DNA from: JAGOEF01 sp964511665
GTDB lineage: Bacteria; Bacteroidota; Bacteroidia; Bacteroidales; ML635J-15
NCBI GenBank assembly: GCA_964511665.1
Contig: CAZEHA010000007.1
Location: 1-64,000 of the forward strand
Length of the DNA stretch: 64,000 nucleotides
Reading direction: 5' to 3'
This document shows positions 43,501-51,417 of the stretch, in pieces (positions within the stretch are counted from its first letter, which is position 1; each line of letters starts with the position of its first letter). The notes under the pieces are model-generated. The model did no database searches and had not been told where the DNA came from. It worked only from the letters and a program-made list of their open reading frames with translations. A program made the translations under genes and the position numbers.

Positions 43501-44833
43501 TATTAGGCGCGTTGGTGTTGCCCTGCACATAGTTCCATCCCCAATAAGCCGGGTTGGCATTGAAATCTGTATAGGTGCTATGAGATTGAAACTGTCCGAA
43601 GTTACCTTGTGCCTTTGGACCGTTCCCGGCAACCGAGCTGCTTCCAAAATCGACCGCCCAGGTGGTAGCTGTTGAGCCATCGTAGTTGTTTCCGGTTAAG
43701 CCGGCACCACGGGTTAAGGTTGCATGGGTGTGACTCGATGTAGCAAATGCCGAGGCATGATAACCGTCGAGTAAATCTGAGTTAAGATTTATTACCATCG
43801 TTGTTGACGAAACAGCCAATGGCGCTGTCCCGGTAGCCTGTGTTGATACCAATTGGTTTGTGGTTCGGATGTTGCCACCTGAGACGTCTAGTTTTGTTCC
43901 GGGCGAACTGGTGCCAATCCCAACATTTGCGGTATTATTATTATAAATATTATTTCCGCTTATTGTCCACACACTGTTCAGTGTGCTGCCAGCCCAGCTT
44001 AATCCAGTTCCTACCGTGAATAACGATGATGCAGCCGAAACGCCAAGATTTCCACTTGCATCAACCCGCAGAAAACCATTGGTGTAGTAGGCCAATCGAA
44101 CTGTTCCTGTAGTATGTAACTGGGCTGTAGGTGATGAGACACCAATGCCGGTGTTGCCTGAAATGTAAAAAAGTCCATTAAAATATCCCGCCCAACCACT
44201 TCCACTGGTTCCATATACACCATAGATCCCTCCGGTGCCGTAAACGCCAGTCCCTCCTCCACCATTACCGTAAACCCCATAGTTTCCACTTCCATACACC
44301 CCATACGTTCCATTTCCATATACTCCGTATGTGCCGGTTCCATATACTCCCCTGTTGCTTCCTGCGTCAGCAAGTGTTGCAGTTGTGGTGCCGTTTGTAA
44401 AATATCCTGTTCCCGAAACATGTAACTTATACATCGGAGAGCTGGTTCCTATTCCCACATTGGTGCCATTGTCGAAAATTTGTGAATTCCCCAATGAATT
44501 GGCCCCTGTGAATTTCGAAACATAATTTGTTGTTCCTGAAGCATCAATCCCGGCACTTATTCTAGTCCACAAGGTTCCATTATAAAAATAGAACCCGGGC
44601 TGGTTGTCGGTTTGATAAATAAGCAATCCATTGGCAGGGTTTGTAAGATTGCCCCGCTGTGCCAAGGTCAGCCTTGGAATTAGAATACCTCCCGACGTGG
44701 ATTGCACATCGAGCATGGCCGAAGCATGGGCTGCTGCACCATCGGTGTTGATGGCTACCCCTTGGGCAAACAATGCTCCCGGAACTGTCAGGAGCATGAG
44801 TGATATAGCAATTAGCAGGTAAACGTTTTTCAT
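40580..44833 (-). CDS. Giant secreted GIGT-repeat protein 3
   Basis: A 1417-residue protein, the largest of the family. Signal peptide (cleavage after ...GALFAQ), the shared N-terminal block, then a dense YGVYG tandem stretch (DNA about 44208-44352), five GIGTxSP repeats, and near the middle a segment resembling phage tail fibres (NSDLLDGYHASAF, SSHTHATLTRGAGLTG, WYREVISLG). The C-terminal region has GVMGGWSRGEVLGF, an immunoglobulin-like stretch ending NVEFSWIAIATRAD, and a charged tail (PEEPKPAKTEDLSP). It begins 34 bp after the T9SS-sorted protein gene. Likely a surface fibre or adhesin. Confidence 0.82.
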   Translation of the reverse strand: MKNVYLLIAISLMLLTVPGALFAQGVAINTDGAAAHASAMLDVQSTSGGILIPRLTLAQRGNLTNPANGLLIYQTDNQPGFYFYNGTLWTRISAGIDASGTTNYVSKFTGANSLGNSQIFDNGTNVGIGTSSPMYKLHVSGTGYFTNGTTTATLADAGSNRGVYGTGTYGVYGNGTYGVYGSGNYGVYGNGGGGTGVYGTGGIYGVYGTSGSGWAGYFNGLFYISGNTGIGVSSPTAQLHTTGTVRLAYYTNGFLRVDASGNLGVSAASSLFTVGTGLSWAGSTLNSVWTISGNNIYNNNTANVGIGTSSPGTKLDVSGGNIRTTNQLVSTQATGTAPLAVSSTTMVINLNSDLLDGYHASAFATSSHTHATLTRGAGLTGNNYDGSTATTWAVDFGSSSVAGNGPKAQGNFGQFQSHSTYTDFNANPAYWGWNYVQGNTNAPNTNSSQWYREVISLGDAYPARGAGGYSLELAFPRYNTTTAGIWMRTVENGTIGTWTRIDANGLSVSGTTNRVAKFISANAVGNSQIFDNGTNVGIGTASPTQKLYVAGGNILNEGILYQNTWLGQGSGAHGISWYQPSFVTWFDYMAPPGTTNAPSGTAAPTDATANVTSWARRFNIESLAGYGWIFESGSNTAGSAPTAKFAISSNTGNFHSTGSGVVDGTLRAGAYATLGSGTSAGYYQDATNGAYRAIVGAGTTNGYYFQTNAGGTTTMYVGLGGTYNGKVGIGTTTPSFSLHVPSGYIGTDYINTTDNVVGSGVTGIMVKAGDNYHRTASAAAIAAFLNATGTWIPNNGIGDWQIASSSTATDYTTASLELRESNFSGASGIPPRLGFHWGGVVASQIGIESSGRIAILNNPGSSYESLIGNNLYANAEIYVNNWVRHNDNDGTYWSNNGWHIYPKDASDMYLRTGSGNGGICGTVGDATARGYLHWTTGNEIGLLDNVRSWQLRAWNGGTEIYDATYNNSSYAYYYRNRYGVDTDHTFGIYFGSDASTAYGIFRESGAWTNPYPDLRIAFHTGIKLGANASYNGIRFYNDYDMSTLVMSVNDASTSGINNVYIPYMLGVGAYPSANYHIYAYDSPYTSGTGYGNGYSRSCINGADLNVQTYEFGTTGYAYNDYTRCGGVLGAQWSASYWGSLGYKNSGGTGYGCYYTSVSSGSGFMNNNGIVSGIGSGGYGGVMGGWSRGEVLGFTTAGELYASYNLGNEYTSGVSADIVTTGNERHAAYSVTSYDIKVYGDGKAKLVNGVCYVQYSKEFTNLISADKVPTITVSALGECEGVYIVNADKNGFTVKEFRGGQSNVEFSWIAIATRADAHELNTLPADIKNRDFDKNLKGVMFNENNKNQSATPIWWDGNTVRFDAQPEEPKPAKTEDLSPMKSTQGDSRNDNSSPELSPLEHSKRNASDVQNEYYAPKK

Positions 44834-44867
44834 ATAGTTTCGATTTGTTTTACATTAGAATGCGGTG

Positions 44868-46409
44868 TTAATGCTTGTCGATTTTTATGGTTTGGGTGAA
44901 GTCGCTGCACACTACTTTTACAGCATACATAGCCGGACACAAATGCCCCAGATGTATTTCGGTGCCAAAGCTGCCGTAGCTGTTGTCGAGTTTTTCGGCA
45001 TATAGCAATTTGCCCAGCATATCGTAAATTAACACCTGCGATTGCTCTCCATTCATGTTTTCGCCTTTTATGTACAATATGTCGCGGAACGGATTTGGAT
45101 ATACCATAACCACCGGATTGCTTACTTCGTAGCAATAAGCCACCAGGCTATTGCTATACTCGAAGCTGCCATCAATATCTACGGTCTTCAACCGGTAATA
45201 CTTGGCTGTGTGCTCGTTTCTGAGGTCGGTAAAATTATAGTAGAGAAGCTCGTTGCTGTTTCCGGCCGCAGGAATTCTGCCAATTTCTTCGAAGTCAATT
45301 GCATTTAGCGATTTCTCAATCACAAAATAGGCACTGTTGATTTCGCTGGCAGTTTGCCATTCGAGCAGCACCGTTTCGTTGTGGCAGATACTCGAAAAGC
45401 TTACAAGTTCTACCGGCAATGGGTCGATGTCGTTCTTCGACCCAAATGTTACCACTTTGGTGCCCTTCGACGAAAACGGAATGGGGCCCGAACTGATATA
45501 CCCCTCGTTGTGATTGCCCTGAGCTGTTCCGCCCAAATCGACCCACATGCCGTCGTAGTAGGTTAGCGATAAATCGGCCGGGTCGTAGTCGCTGTCGTCG
45601 CCGGCACACAGGCTGTGTATGCAAATCTCGCCAAGGGCGTGGGCATTGTTTTTCCAGTATAGGGTTACACTGGTAAGGTTCACAGGCGAGTTTACCACCC
45701 AGTGCTCTCTGTCGCTTACATGGTGCAGATCCGTATCCATATTGCCGCCATGTTCCCACCAGTCGGGCATACCTTCGTTCGAAAACTTATAGTGTACCTG
45801 CACCGAGGCCGATGAGGCCGGAGTGGCAGCAAAGGGCGCCCAAACCACATAGTTCTCGGGGTTCGAGTCTCCATCGAGGTCGCGCTGGGTGATGTTGCCT
45901 ACCGGAAAGGTGAAGGCCGTGCTGCCGTTTTTCTGCACGTTTCCATCGATAAAACTGTTCATGCTGCCTGTGGTAGTTGCCGAGCCGTCGAGAAAAATTA
46001 CTTTGTTCCCGGCAGTATTTATTACACCATCGGTCAGATTCAGTTGAGTGGCTATGCTCAAGTCGTCGCTCAGCACTATGGCATGCGATGCCGCTGCCGA
46101 GTTGTTAATGCTCAGCGTTTTAAAACTGCTGCCCCCGCTTTGTATGGTTTGCACCTCGCTGCCGTTGAATGTAACGGCTCCATTGGCTCCATTGCTGAAC
46201 ACTGCCGGCGATACGTTGGTCCAGTTACCCGATACCGAAATATTCGTGTTGTAATAAAACGACGCGTTATCGCCCGAATTATTCAGGTTCTTAAATATCA
46301 GATAGGTTCCCGAAGGTACATTGATTTTTGCTCCGGAATTTACTATGGTTTGGGAATGAAGAATACCAGTAATCACCAGAAAAAGTGCTATTAAAATATG
46401 TTTATTCAT
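44868..46409 (-). CDS. Secreted protein with T9SS type A sorting domain
   Basis: A 513-residue protein with a signal peptide (MNKHILIALFLVITGILHSQ). A beta-rich N-terminal part with TLSINNSAAA and LNLTDGVI resembles head regions of Bacteroidota surface proteins. The LPVELVSFSS...LEWQTASEINSAYFVIEKS module (about 330-365) precedes the C-terminal sorting domain with VYPNPFRDILYI (about 433-444) and the terminal beta strands ending QTIKIDKH. The sorting domain directs export through the type IX system and anchoring at the outer membrane. It sits in the middle of the giant-protein array, 31 bp after the interrupted giant gene. No T9SS machinery genes are in the window. Confidence 0.88.
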   Translation of the reverse strand: MNKHILIALFLVITGILHSQTIVNSGAKINVPSGTYLIFKNLNNSGDNASFYYNTNISVSGNWTNVSPAVFSNGANGAVTFNGSEVQTIQSGGSSFKTLSINNSAAASHAIVLSDDLSIATQLNLTDGVINTAGNKVIFLDGSATTTGSMNSFIDGNVQKNGSTAFTFPVGNITQRDLDGDSNPENYVVWAPFAATPASSASVQVHYKFSNEGMPDWWEHGGNMDTDLHHVSDREHWVVNSPVNLTSVTLYWKNNAHALGEICIHSLCAGDDSDYDPADLSLTYYDGMWVDLGGTAQGNHNEGYISSGPIPFSSKGTKVVTFGSKNDIDPLPVELVSFSSICHNETVLLEWQTASEINSAYFVIEKSLNAIDFEEIGRIPAAGNSNELLYYNFTDLRNEHTAKYYRLKTVDIDGSFEYSNSLVAYCYEVSNPVVMVYPNPFRDILYIKGENMNGEQSQVLIYDMLGKLLYAEKLDNSYGSFGTEIHLGHLCPAMYAVKVVCSDFTQTIKIDKH

Positions 46410-46440
46410 TGTACTTATTTTTTAAGTTTTGAACAAAGTC

Positions 46441-47031
46441 CTATTGGTTCTGCGAAGGCATCATTTTACGTTCTTCCTCCATTTTTTTACCCATATCAAC
46501 AGGTTTTTCGGGAAGTGCATCGAATCGAATTTGTGTACCATCCCACCACATGGGTGTAGCTGAATTATTGAGCTCGTTTTCGTTGAACATAAAACCTCGA
46601 ATATTTTGGTTGAAACGCTCGTTTTCCAAATCTTTGGGAAGTGCAGCATTGTTGTGATCGATTCGCCGGCCAACAGCAATCCATGTAAAATCAAGATTGG
46701 TGTTATTGTTATCAGCCACAGCTACCGTAAATCCTTCGGTGGTAATGGTTTTAATATACACAGGAGCCCAACCGCCAATGGGTGTAATGGTTACATTTGG
46801 CAAATTCTCGGCCGACAGCATCGAGGCAAAATAGGAGTCGAATTTTACGTAAACCTCGTTTCCGGATATGTTACCTTTTCCATCAGCATAGATTTTAAGT
46901 TCGGTTGAGGTGACCGCAAATGCAGCTTTTCTTCCGTCACCGGTTTCAACAATATCGGCAGAATAACCCTCGGTGTAGGCATTCCCATCGTTGTACAGTG
47001 CAAACAACTCACCACTGGTGGCCATCCCCAT
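46441..47031 (-). pseudogene. 3' part of interrupted giant protein 4
   Basis: 196 codons in the same frame as the upstream giant gene, separated from it by TAG at 47047-47049. The text after the stop (SRGEVMGMATSGELFALYNDGN) continues the sequence shared with giants 2 and 3 (WSRGEVLGFTTSGELYASYN). It encodes the family's C-terminal region (SADIVETG...LDFTWIAVGRRID, then a charged tail). The ATG at 47031 is ordinary in-frame Met; independent translation is possible but not indicated. Either this is the tail of a broken gene or the stop is an error or read through. Confidence 0.7.
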
Positions 47032-47046
47032 AACCTCGCCACGCGA

Positions 47047-50000
47047 CTAGGAGCCAAGAATTCCTCCATAGGCTCCAATACCAACAGTGTTTAATTCATC
47101 AGCAATTATAAAGCCCCCACCTGATGTGTATGATGTAAAATAGCCTCCATAGCCGGTTCCAACACTGTTTTTATAACCCAAAGCACCCCATGAATTTGCT
47201 GAGCTGTTATATCCCTGCACTCCGGAACAACGGTTGTAATCGCCATAATTCCAACCTTGCACACCTGCTGTATATTCCCTTCCCCAATAGGCATAACCTT
47301 TAACGCCACCCTGCATACCACCGCTATAATCGGTTCCATTGTAACTGCATGTGTGATAATTATAACTAGCCCAATAATTACCGGCTGCTGAACCACTGGG
47401 ATTGGACTGGTATGCATAGTTGGTGTAATTTGTTGTGTAGGCATTATAACTGTAGTGTTGTGCATCGAGGTAATGATAGCTGGTTCCTGCAATATGGAGT
47501 TTAGAAGAAGGACTTGTCGTTCCAATCCCAATATTGCCCCCCGAACCCGAGATATCGGCTGCGCCACTCCCCAATCTAATTGTTGCTACTGCCGAATTCT
47601 GTACACCATAAATGCCTAATGTATTTGCCACGTTAACATCCCATAGTTCAGCATCGTCGCCACCTCTAAAATAGGAAGCGCCATTGGCATTGGCATAAAT
47701 TTTATTGGTTGAACGGATATCGCCTGATACATCAAGTTTATACCCCGGACTTGTTGTGCCAACACCCACACTGGAACCGTTATCATAAATCTGAGAATTG
47801 CCAACACTGTTGGCGCCTGTAAACTTGGCTACATAATTGGTAGAACCGGAAATATCGCTGGCACTCATCATTTTTTTCCATGCACTCCAAGTTGTTGTAC
47901 CCGTTGAAGTGCGAATCCACATGTTTCCGTTTTGAGTGAAGCCTAACTGATGCATGGGACCACCCGAGTAGTCGGTACCGGTACCATAGGGACGGTACGA
48001 CAACACCCCATGATAGGTGCCACCGTCGACAAGTCCATCGGTAGTGTTGGTTTTAAAGTCGGCTTGCAGGGCCGGTTCATACGTATCAGGATTGGGGTTG
48101 CTTGCCCTTGTGTCGGCCGAAATCATACGTCGCACCCTCGCTCGGTCAAATTCCCCCGAGGTTATATGTGAAGCAGCATGTGTATGGCTTGCAAGCGCAA
48201 ATGCCGAAGCATGATTGCCATCGAGCAGGTCGGCATTCAGATTGGTAACCACAGTAGTTGAGCTTACAGCCAGAGGTGCTGTGCCGGTTGCGGCTGTCGA
48301 AATAAGCTGATTATTGGTCCTTATGGCTCCACCCGCGACATCGATTTTAACACCGGGTGAAGTTGTCCCAACACCGAGATTACCCCCCACATAGGTGTTT
48401 CCGGTAAAATATCCTGCCCAGTTTGTGGTGCCATTCGAGGCATCGCCATACACTCCGTAATTTGTGGTATTTGCTCCTGTAACCGAACCACGCACACCAT
48501 AGGCGGTGGTACCCGTACCGGTTACCTGTCCGTAAACTCCATACCGGGTTCCGGATGCTCCTGCTCCGGAACTAAGTGCCTGAATACCATATTGAGTTCC
48601 TGTGCTTGTTGAGCTGTTTCGGAAGTAACCGCCCCTGCCACCATTGCTTGATGTTTCTCCGCGAATACCATATTGAGTTCCCACTGTATATATGCCATAA
48701 TTGGTATCGCCACCCGTTGCAGAAACATACAACCCATAGTTGTTTGTTGCAGTACCCGTGCTTCCGGTGAAAGTACCATTTGAGGTTATATAACCTCCGT
48801 ATTTATTTATACCGTCGGTTGTGGTATTGGTAGCCAGATTTTGCACGTAGAGATTGTGAGTTGTGGTAGTAACGGCTGCATTGCTTACGTAAGTGTGCAA
48901 ACGACCTGTTGGAGTAGTTGTTCCAACACCTGTACTTCCATTATTTTCGACGGTGAATACCACCCCTGAATTGGCAGTTTCGGTGCCCGATGAGAGCCGT
49001 AGTATCGGACTTGTCGCATCCGCCTGATTGATATACACGGCTGTTCCCCCGGTATTTCGCGTAAAATGGTAGTAATTGGTGTTGCCGGCAGTAGTGCGAT
49101 ACCCACCCGATTGCACCATACCGTTTACATGCAGCTTTTGGGCAGGGCTTGCCGTACCAATACCTACGTTTGTTCCATTGTCGAATATCTGAGAATTGCC
49201 AAGCGAAACACCGTCGGGTGTGAATTTACTCACATAATTCAGTGTGCCGCTGCCCGACACCAAACCTGCCGACGATGCGGTGCTTGCCGAAAGCAATCCG
49301 TTGTTATCGGTCATAACAAGGGCAGTTCCAGAACCTCCAAGAACCTGAAACCTTACGCCTCCGGTAGTGTGGAGCTGAGTTGAGGGAGATGTTGTTCCAA
49401 TACCTGTGCTTCCCGAAATATATGTGTTCCCCATAAAATATCCGGCCCAGTTGGTGGTACCACCTGAAGCGTTCCCATATATTGCATAGTTGGTGGTTGC
49501 ACTGCCATTTACAAGAGCATAAACACCAAACTTTGTCCCTGTGCCGGTACCTCCGCTAGCCTGTGCACGTAAAGCATATTGTGTTCCGGTACCGGTTGCT
49601 GTATTCGAAAAATACCCACCATATCCATTATTGGTTGAAGTTTGTCCATAAACTCCATAAACGGTACCAACCCCATAAATTGCAGTACCCGATGAGGCCC
49701 ATACGCCATAGTTGTTATCGGCACCCGTGGCTACAGTATAAATACCATAGTTGTTGGTTGCTGCACCACTTCCACCGGTAAACGCACCTTGCGAAACAAA
49801 GTATCCACCAAATTTATTTACTCCATCGGTAGTTGTGTTGGTGGCCTGGTTTTGCGAATACAGTGCGTATGTAGTTGCAGTAACTGCTCCGCTTCCGATA
49901 TTGGTATGTATTCGTCCCAAGGGAGAAGTGGTTCCCACTCCCAAATTGCTACCTATATACCCGTTGCCACTAATGCGAAAGCCGGCTGTTTGATCGGTTG

Positions 50001-50322
50001 CCACTTGATTCAAAATATAATCGTTGGTGCCGCCGGCAAACATTTTTACCCATGCAGAACCTGTGTAATAATAAAAACCGGGGCCATTAGTACCATCTCC
50101 TACTAGGTTAAATATCATTAAGCCTGTGGCCGGATTGGCCGGATTGCTTGCCCAGTTGGCAATGCGCGGTACCAATAAACCTTTGTTTGTCGATTGCACA
50201 TCGAGCATAGCCGAAGCATGTGCCGCTGCTCCGTCGGTATTAATGGCTACCCCTTGGGCAAACATTGCTACAGGCATAAATAATGCACAAGCAATAACAA
50301 TTACACGGTATATTTTTTTCAT
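47047..50322 (-). CDS. Giant secreted GIGT-repeat protein 4, cut by an amber codon
   Basis: 1091 residues before an in-frame TAG; the frame continues to 46441, which would make about 1290 residues like its paralogues. Signal peptide (cleavage after ...VAMFAQ), the shared N-terminal block (NTDGAAAHASAMLDVQS), seven GIGT/GVGT-SP repeats, many YGVYG/YGIYG blocks with TNWAGYFxGNTYxxG linkers, and a tail-fibre-like segment (NADLLDGNHASAF, SSHTHA, GGTYHGVLSYRPYG, WSAWKKMM). The last residues GGILGS align with GGVMGGW of the paralogues, so the stop replaces a Trp codon (TGG to TAG). Truncation would remove the shared C-terminal domain. First gene of the array, with a promoter at 50346-50353. Confidence 0.78.
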   Translation of the reverse strand: MKKIYRVIVIACALFMPVAMFAQGVAINTDGAAAHASAMLDVQSTNKGLLVPRIANWASNPANPATGLMIFNLVGDGTNGPGFYYYTGSAWVKMFAGGTNDYILNQVATDQTAGFRISGNGYIGSNLGVGTTSPLGRIHTNIGSGAVTATTYALYSQNQATNTTTDGVNKFGGYFVSQGAFTGGSGAATNNYGIYTVATGADNNYGVWASSGTAIYGVGTVYGVYGQTSTNNGYGGYFSNTATGTGTQYALRAQASGGTGTGTKFGVYALVNGSATTNYAIYGNASGGTTNWAGYFMGNTYISGSTGIGTTSPSTQLHTTGGVRFQVLGGSGTALVMTDNNGLLSASTASSAGLVSGSGTLNYVSKFTPDGVSLGNSQIFDNGTNVGIGTASPAQKLHVNGMVQSGGYRTTAGNTNYYHFTRNTGGTAVYINQADATSPILRLSSGTETANSGVVFTVENNGSTGVGTTTPTGRLHTYVSNAAVTTTTHNLYVQNLATNTTTDGINKYGGYITSNGTFTGSTGTATNNYGLYVSATGGDTNYGIYTVGTQYGIRGETSSNGGRGGYFRNSSTSTGTQYGIQALSSGAGASGTRYGVYGQVTGTGTTAYGVRGSVTGANTTNYGVYGDASNGTTNWAGYFTGNTYVGGNLGVGTTSPGVKIDVAGGAIRTNNQLISTAATGTAPLAVSSTTVVTNLNADLLDGNHASAFALASHTHAASHITSGEFDRARVRRMISADTRASNPNPDTYEPALQADFKTNTTDGLVDGGTYHGVLSYRPYGTGTDYSGGPMHQLGFTQNGNMWIRTSTGTTTWSAWKKMMSASDISGSTNYVAKFTGANSVGNSQIYDNGSSVGVGTTSPGYKLDVSGDIRSTNKIYANANGASYFRGGDDAELWDVNVANTLGIYGVQNSAVATIRLGSGAADISGSGGNIGIGTTSPSSKLHIAGTSYHYLDAQHYSYNAYTTNYTNYAYQSNPSGSAAGNYWASYNYHTCSYNGTDYSGGMQGGVKGYAYWGREYTAGVQGWNYGDYNRCSGVQGYNSSANSWGALGYKNSVGTGYGGYFTSYTSGGGFIIADELNTVGIGAYGGILGS

Positions 50323-50345
50323 ATGCCTTAATTTATTTTAATACA

Positions 50346-50353
50346 CAAAAATA
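50346..50353 (-). promoter_or_regulatory. -7 promoter element of the giant-protein array
   Basis: TATTTTTG on the minus strand, 24 bp upstream of the ATG at 50322. Confidence 0.5.
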
Positions 50354-50400
50354 CAAATTATATCAATTGATTTATCAATCAAATTGCGAATTATTCCGAT

Positions 50401-51291
50401 TTATCTATAAAAACTTAAGAGGAATTTTTTCATAAAAAAATAAATGTTGTGCATGCCTGCATTATTAATCGATTCAACATCGTCGGAGTGCTTGTGGTAA
50501 TCGTCGTGCATGCCTGTGCTGAAAAAAACTACCGGAATTTTTTGTTTATTCGCAAAAGCACTGTGATCGCCCACGGGTAATTCTGTTTTTTTTAGTTGTA
50601 AATCAGCAAAAGCAACCGATGTTTCTATAATGCTGCTATCGACTGCCGGCGTGTTCGACGCATACAAAAGCATGTTTGTTTCAGGGTTCATTCTGCCAAC
50701 CATATCGATGTTTACCACGAGTTTGATTTGTTCAAAAGAAACAGGCAGATTCTCCGACAGGTATTTCGACCCAAACAATCCGGGCTCGTGTGCAGCCAGT
50801 GCCACAAACAAAAAATTCGACTTTTTATACTGCCTCTTTTTCAATTCCCGTGCGAGTGACAGCATCATTGCCACACCACTGGCGTTATCGTCGGCACCAT
50901 TGTGCACGGCTGTTTTCCCATAACTGCGCGAACGTTTGCCACCCATTCCCAGGTGGTCGTAGTGGGCTACGATTAATATCGTGTTTTCGGTTTTGTTGTT
51001 AACGAATGCCATCACATTTACCGATTGTTTTTCGATGCTGTCGTCAAGCCATGTGAATTGCTGAAAATAATTCCTCTTAACTAGAGGTGGTATTCGCAGG
51101 CTCTGAAACTGTTCCGCAATAAAAAACGCCGATTTTTCTTCATAAATAGTACCTGCATCGCGACCACACAACGAATCGTGGGCCAGCACCGACACAATAT
51201 ACTTCATATAGCATGTGTCGCAGGCGCGATGTTGAGCATAGCTAACTAAACTCAAACTTAATAACACCGAAAAAAAAGCTATTGTTTTCAT
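50401..51291 (-). CDS. M28 family peptidase with altered active site
   Basis: A 296-residue protein with a signal peptide (MKTIAFFSVLLSLSLVSYAQ). Zinc-site motifs in order: AHYDHLG (His110, catalytic-type Asp112), NGADDNASG (Asp135), AAHEPGLFGS (Glu169), NIDMVG (Asp196) and DDYHKHSDD (His266). In M28 aminopeptidases the residue before the zinc-binding Glu is normally a second Glu, the general base; here it is His168. The protein may use another base, have reduced activity, or belong to a subgroup with HE in place of EE. Periplasmic or secreted. A TAACTTTG element lies only 7 bp upstream of the ATG. Confidence 0.87.
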   Translation of the reverse strand: MKTIAFFSVLLSLSLVSYAQHRACDTCYMKYIVSVLAHDSLCGRDAGTIYEEKSAFFIAEQFQSLRIPPLVKRNYFQQFTWLDDSIEKQSVNVMAFVNNKTENTILIVAHYDHLGMGGKRSRSYGKTAVHNGADDNASGVAMMLSLARELKKRQYKKSNFLFVALAAHEPGLFGSKYLSENLPVSFEQIKLVVNIDMVGRMNPETNMLLYASNTPAVDSSIIETSVAFADLQLKKTELPVGDHSAFANKQKIPVVFFSTGMHDDYHKHSDDVESINNAGMHNIYFFMKKFLLSFYR

Positions 51292-51298
51292 ACAGCCT

Positions 51299-51306
51299 CA
51301 AAGTTA
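51299..51306 (-). promoter_or_regulatory. -7 promoter element, near-leaderless, M28 peptidase
   Basis: TAACTTTG on the minus strand matches TAnnTTTG and ends 7 bp before the ATG at 51291; the leader would be a few nucleotides at most. Confidence 0.45.
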
Positions 51307-51417
51307 ACAAAACTAAGTGGGTATTCACCAAACGATAGTTTATTATGAATTATTCTTTGACGAAAAAAAACAAGCCCAGGGCAAGTAATGGTTATTATGA
51401 ACAGTAATCTATTGGCA

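Noticed and set aside
33777..50322. Prophage, because of tail-fibre-like segments
   Set aside because: The genes encode signal-peptide proteins; there are no capsid, terminase, portal, integrase or lysis genes, and a T9SS cargo gene is embedded.
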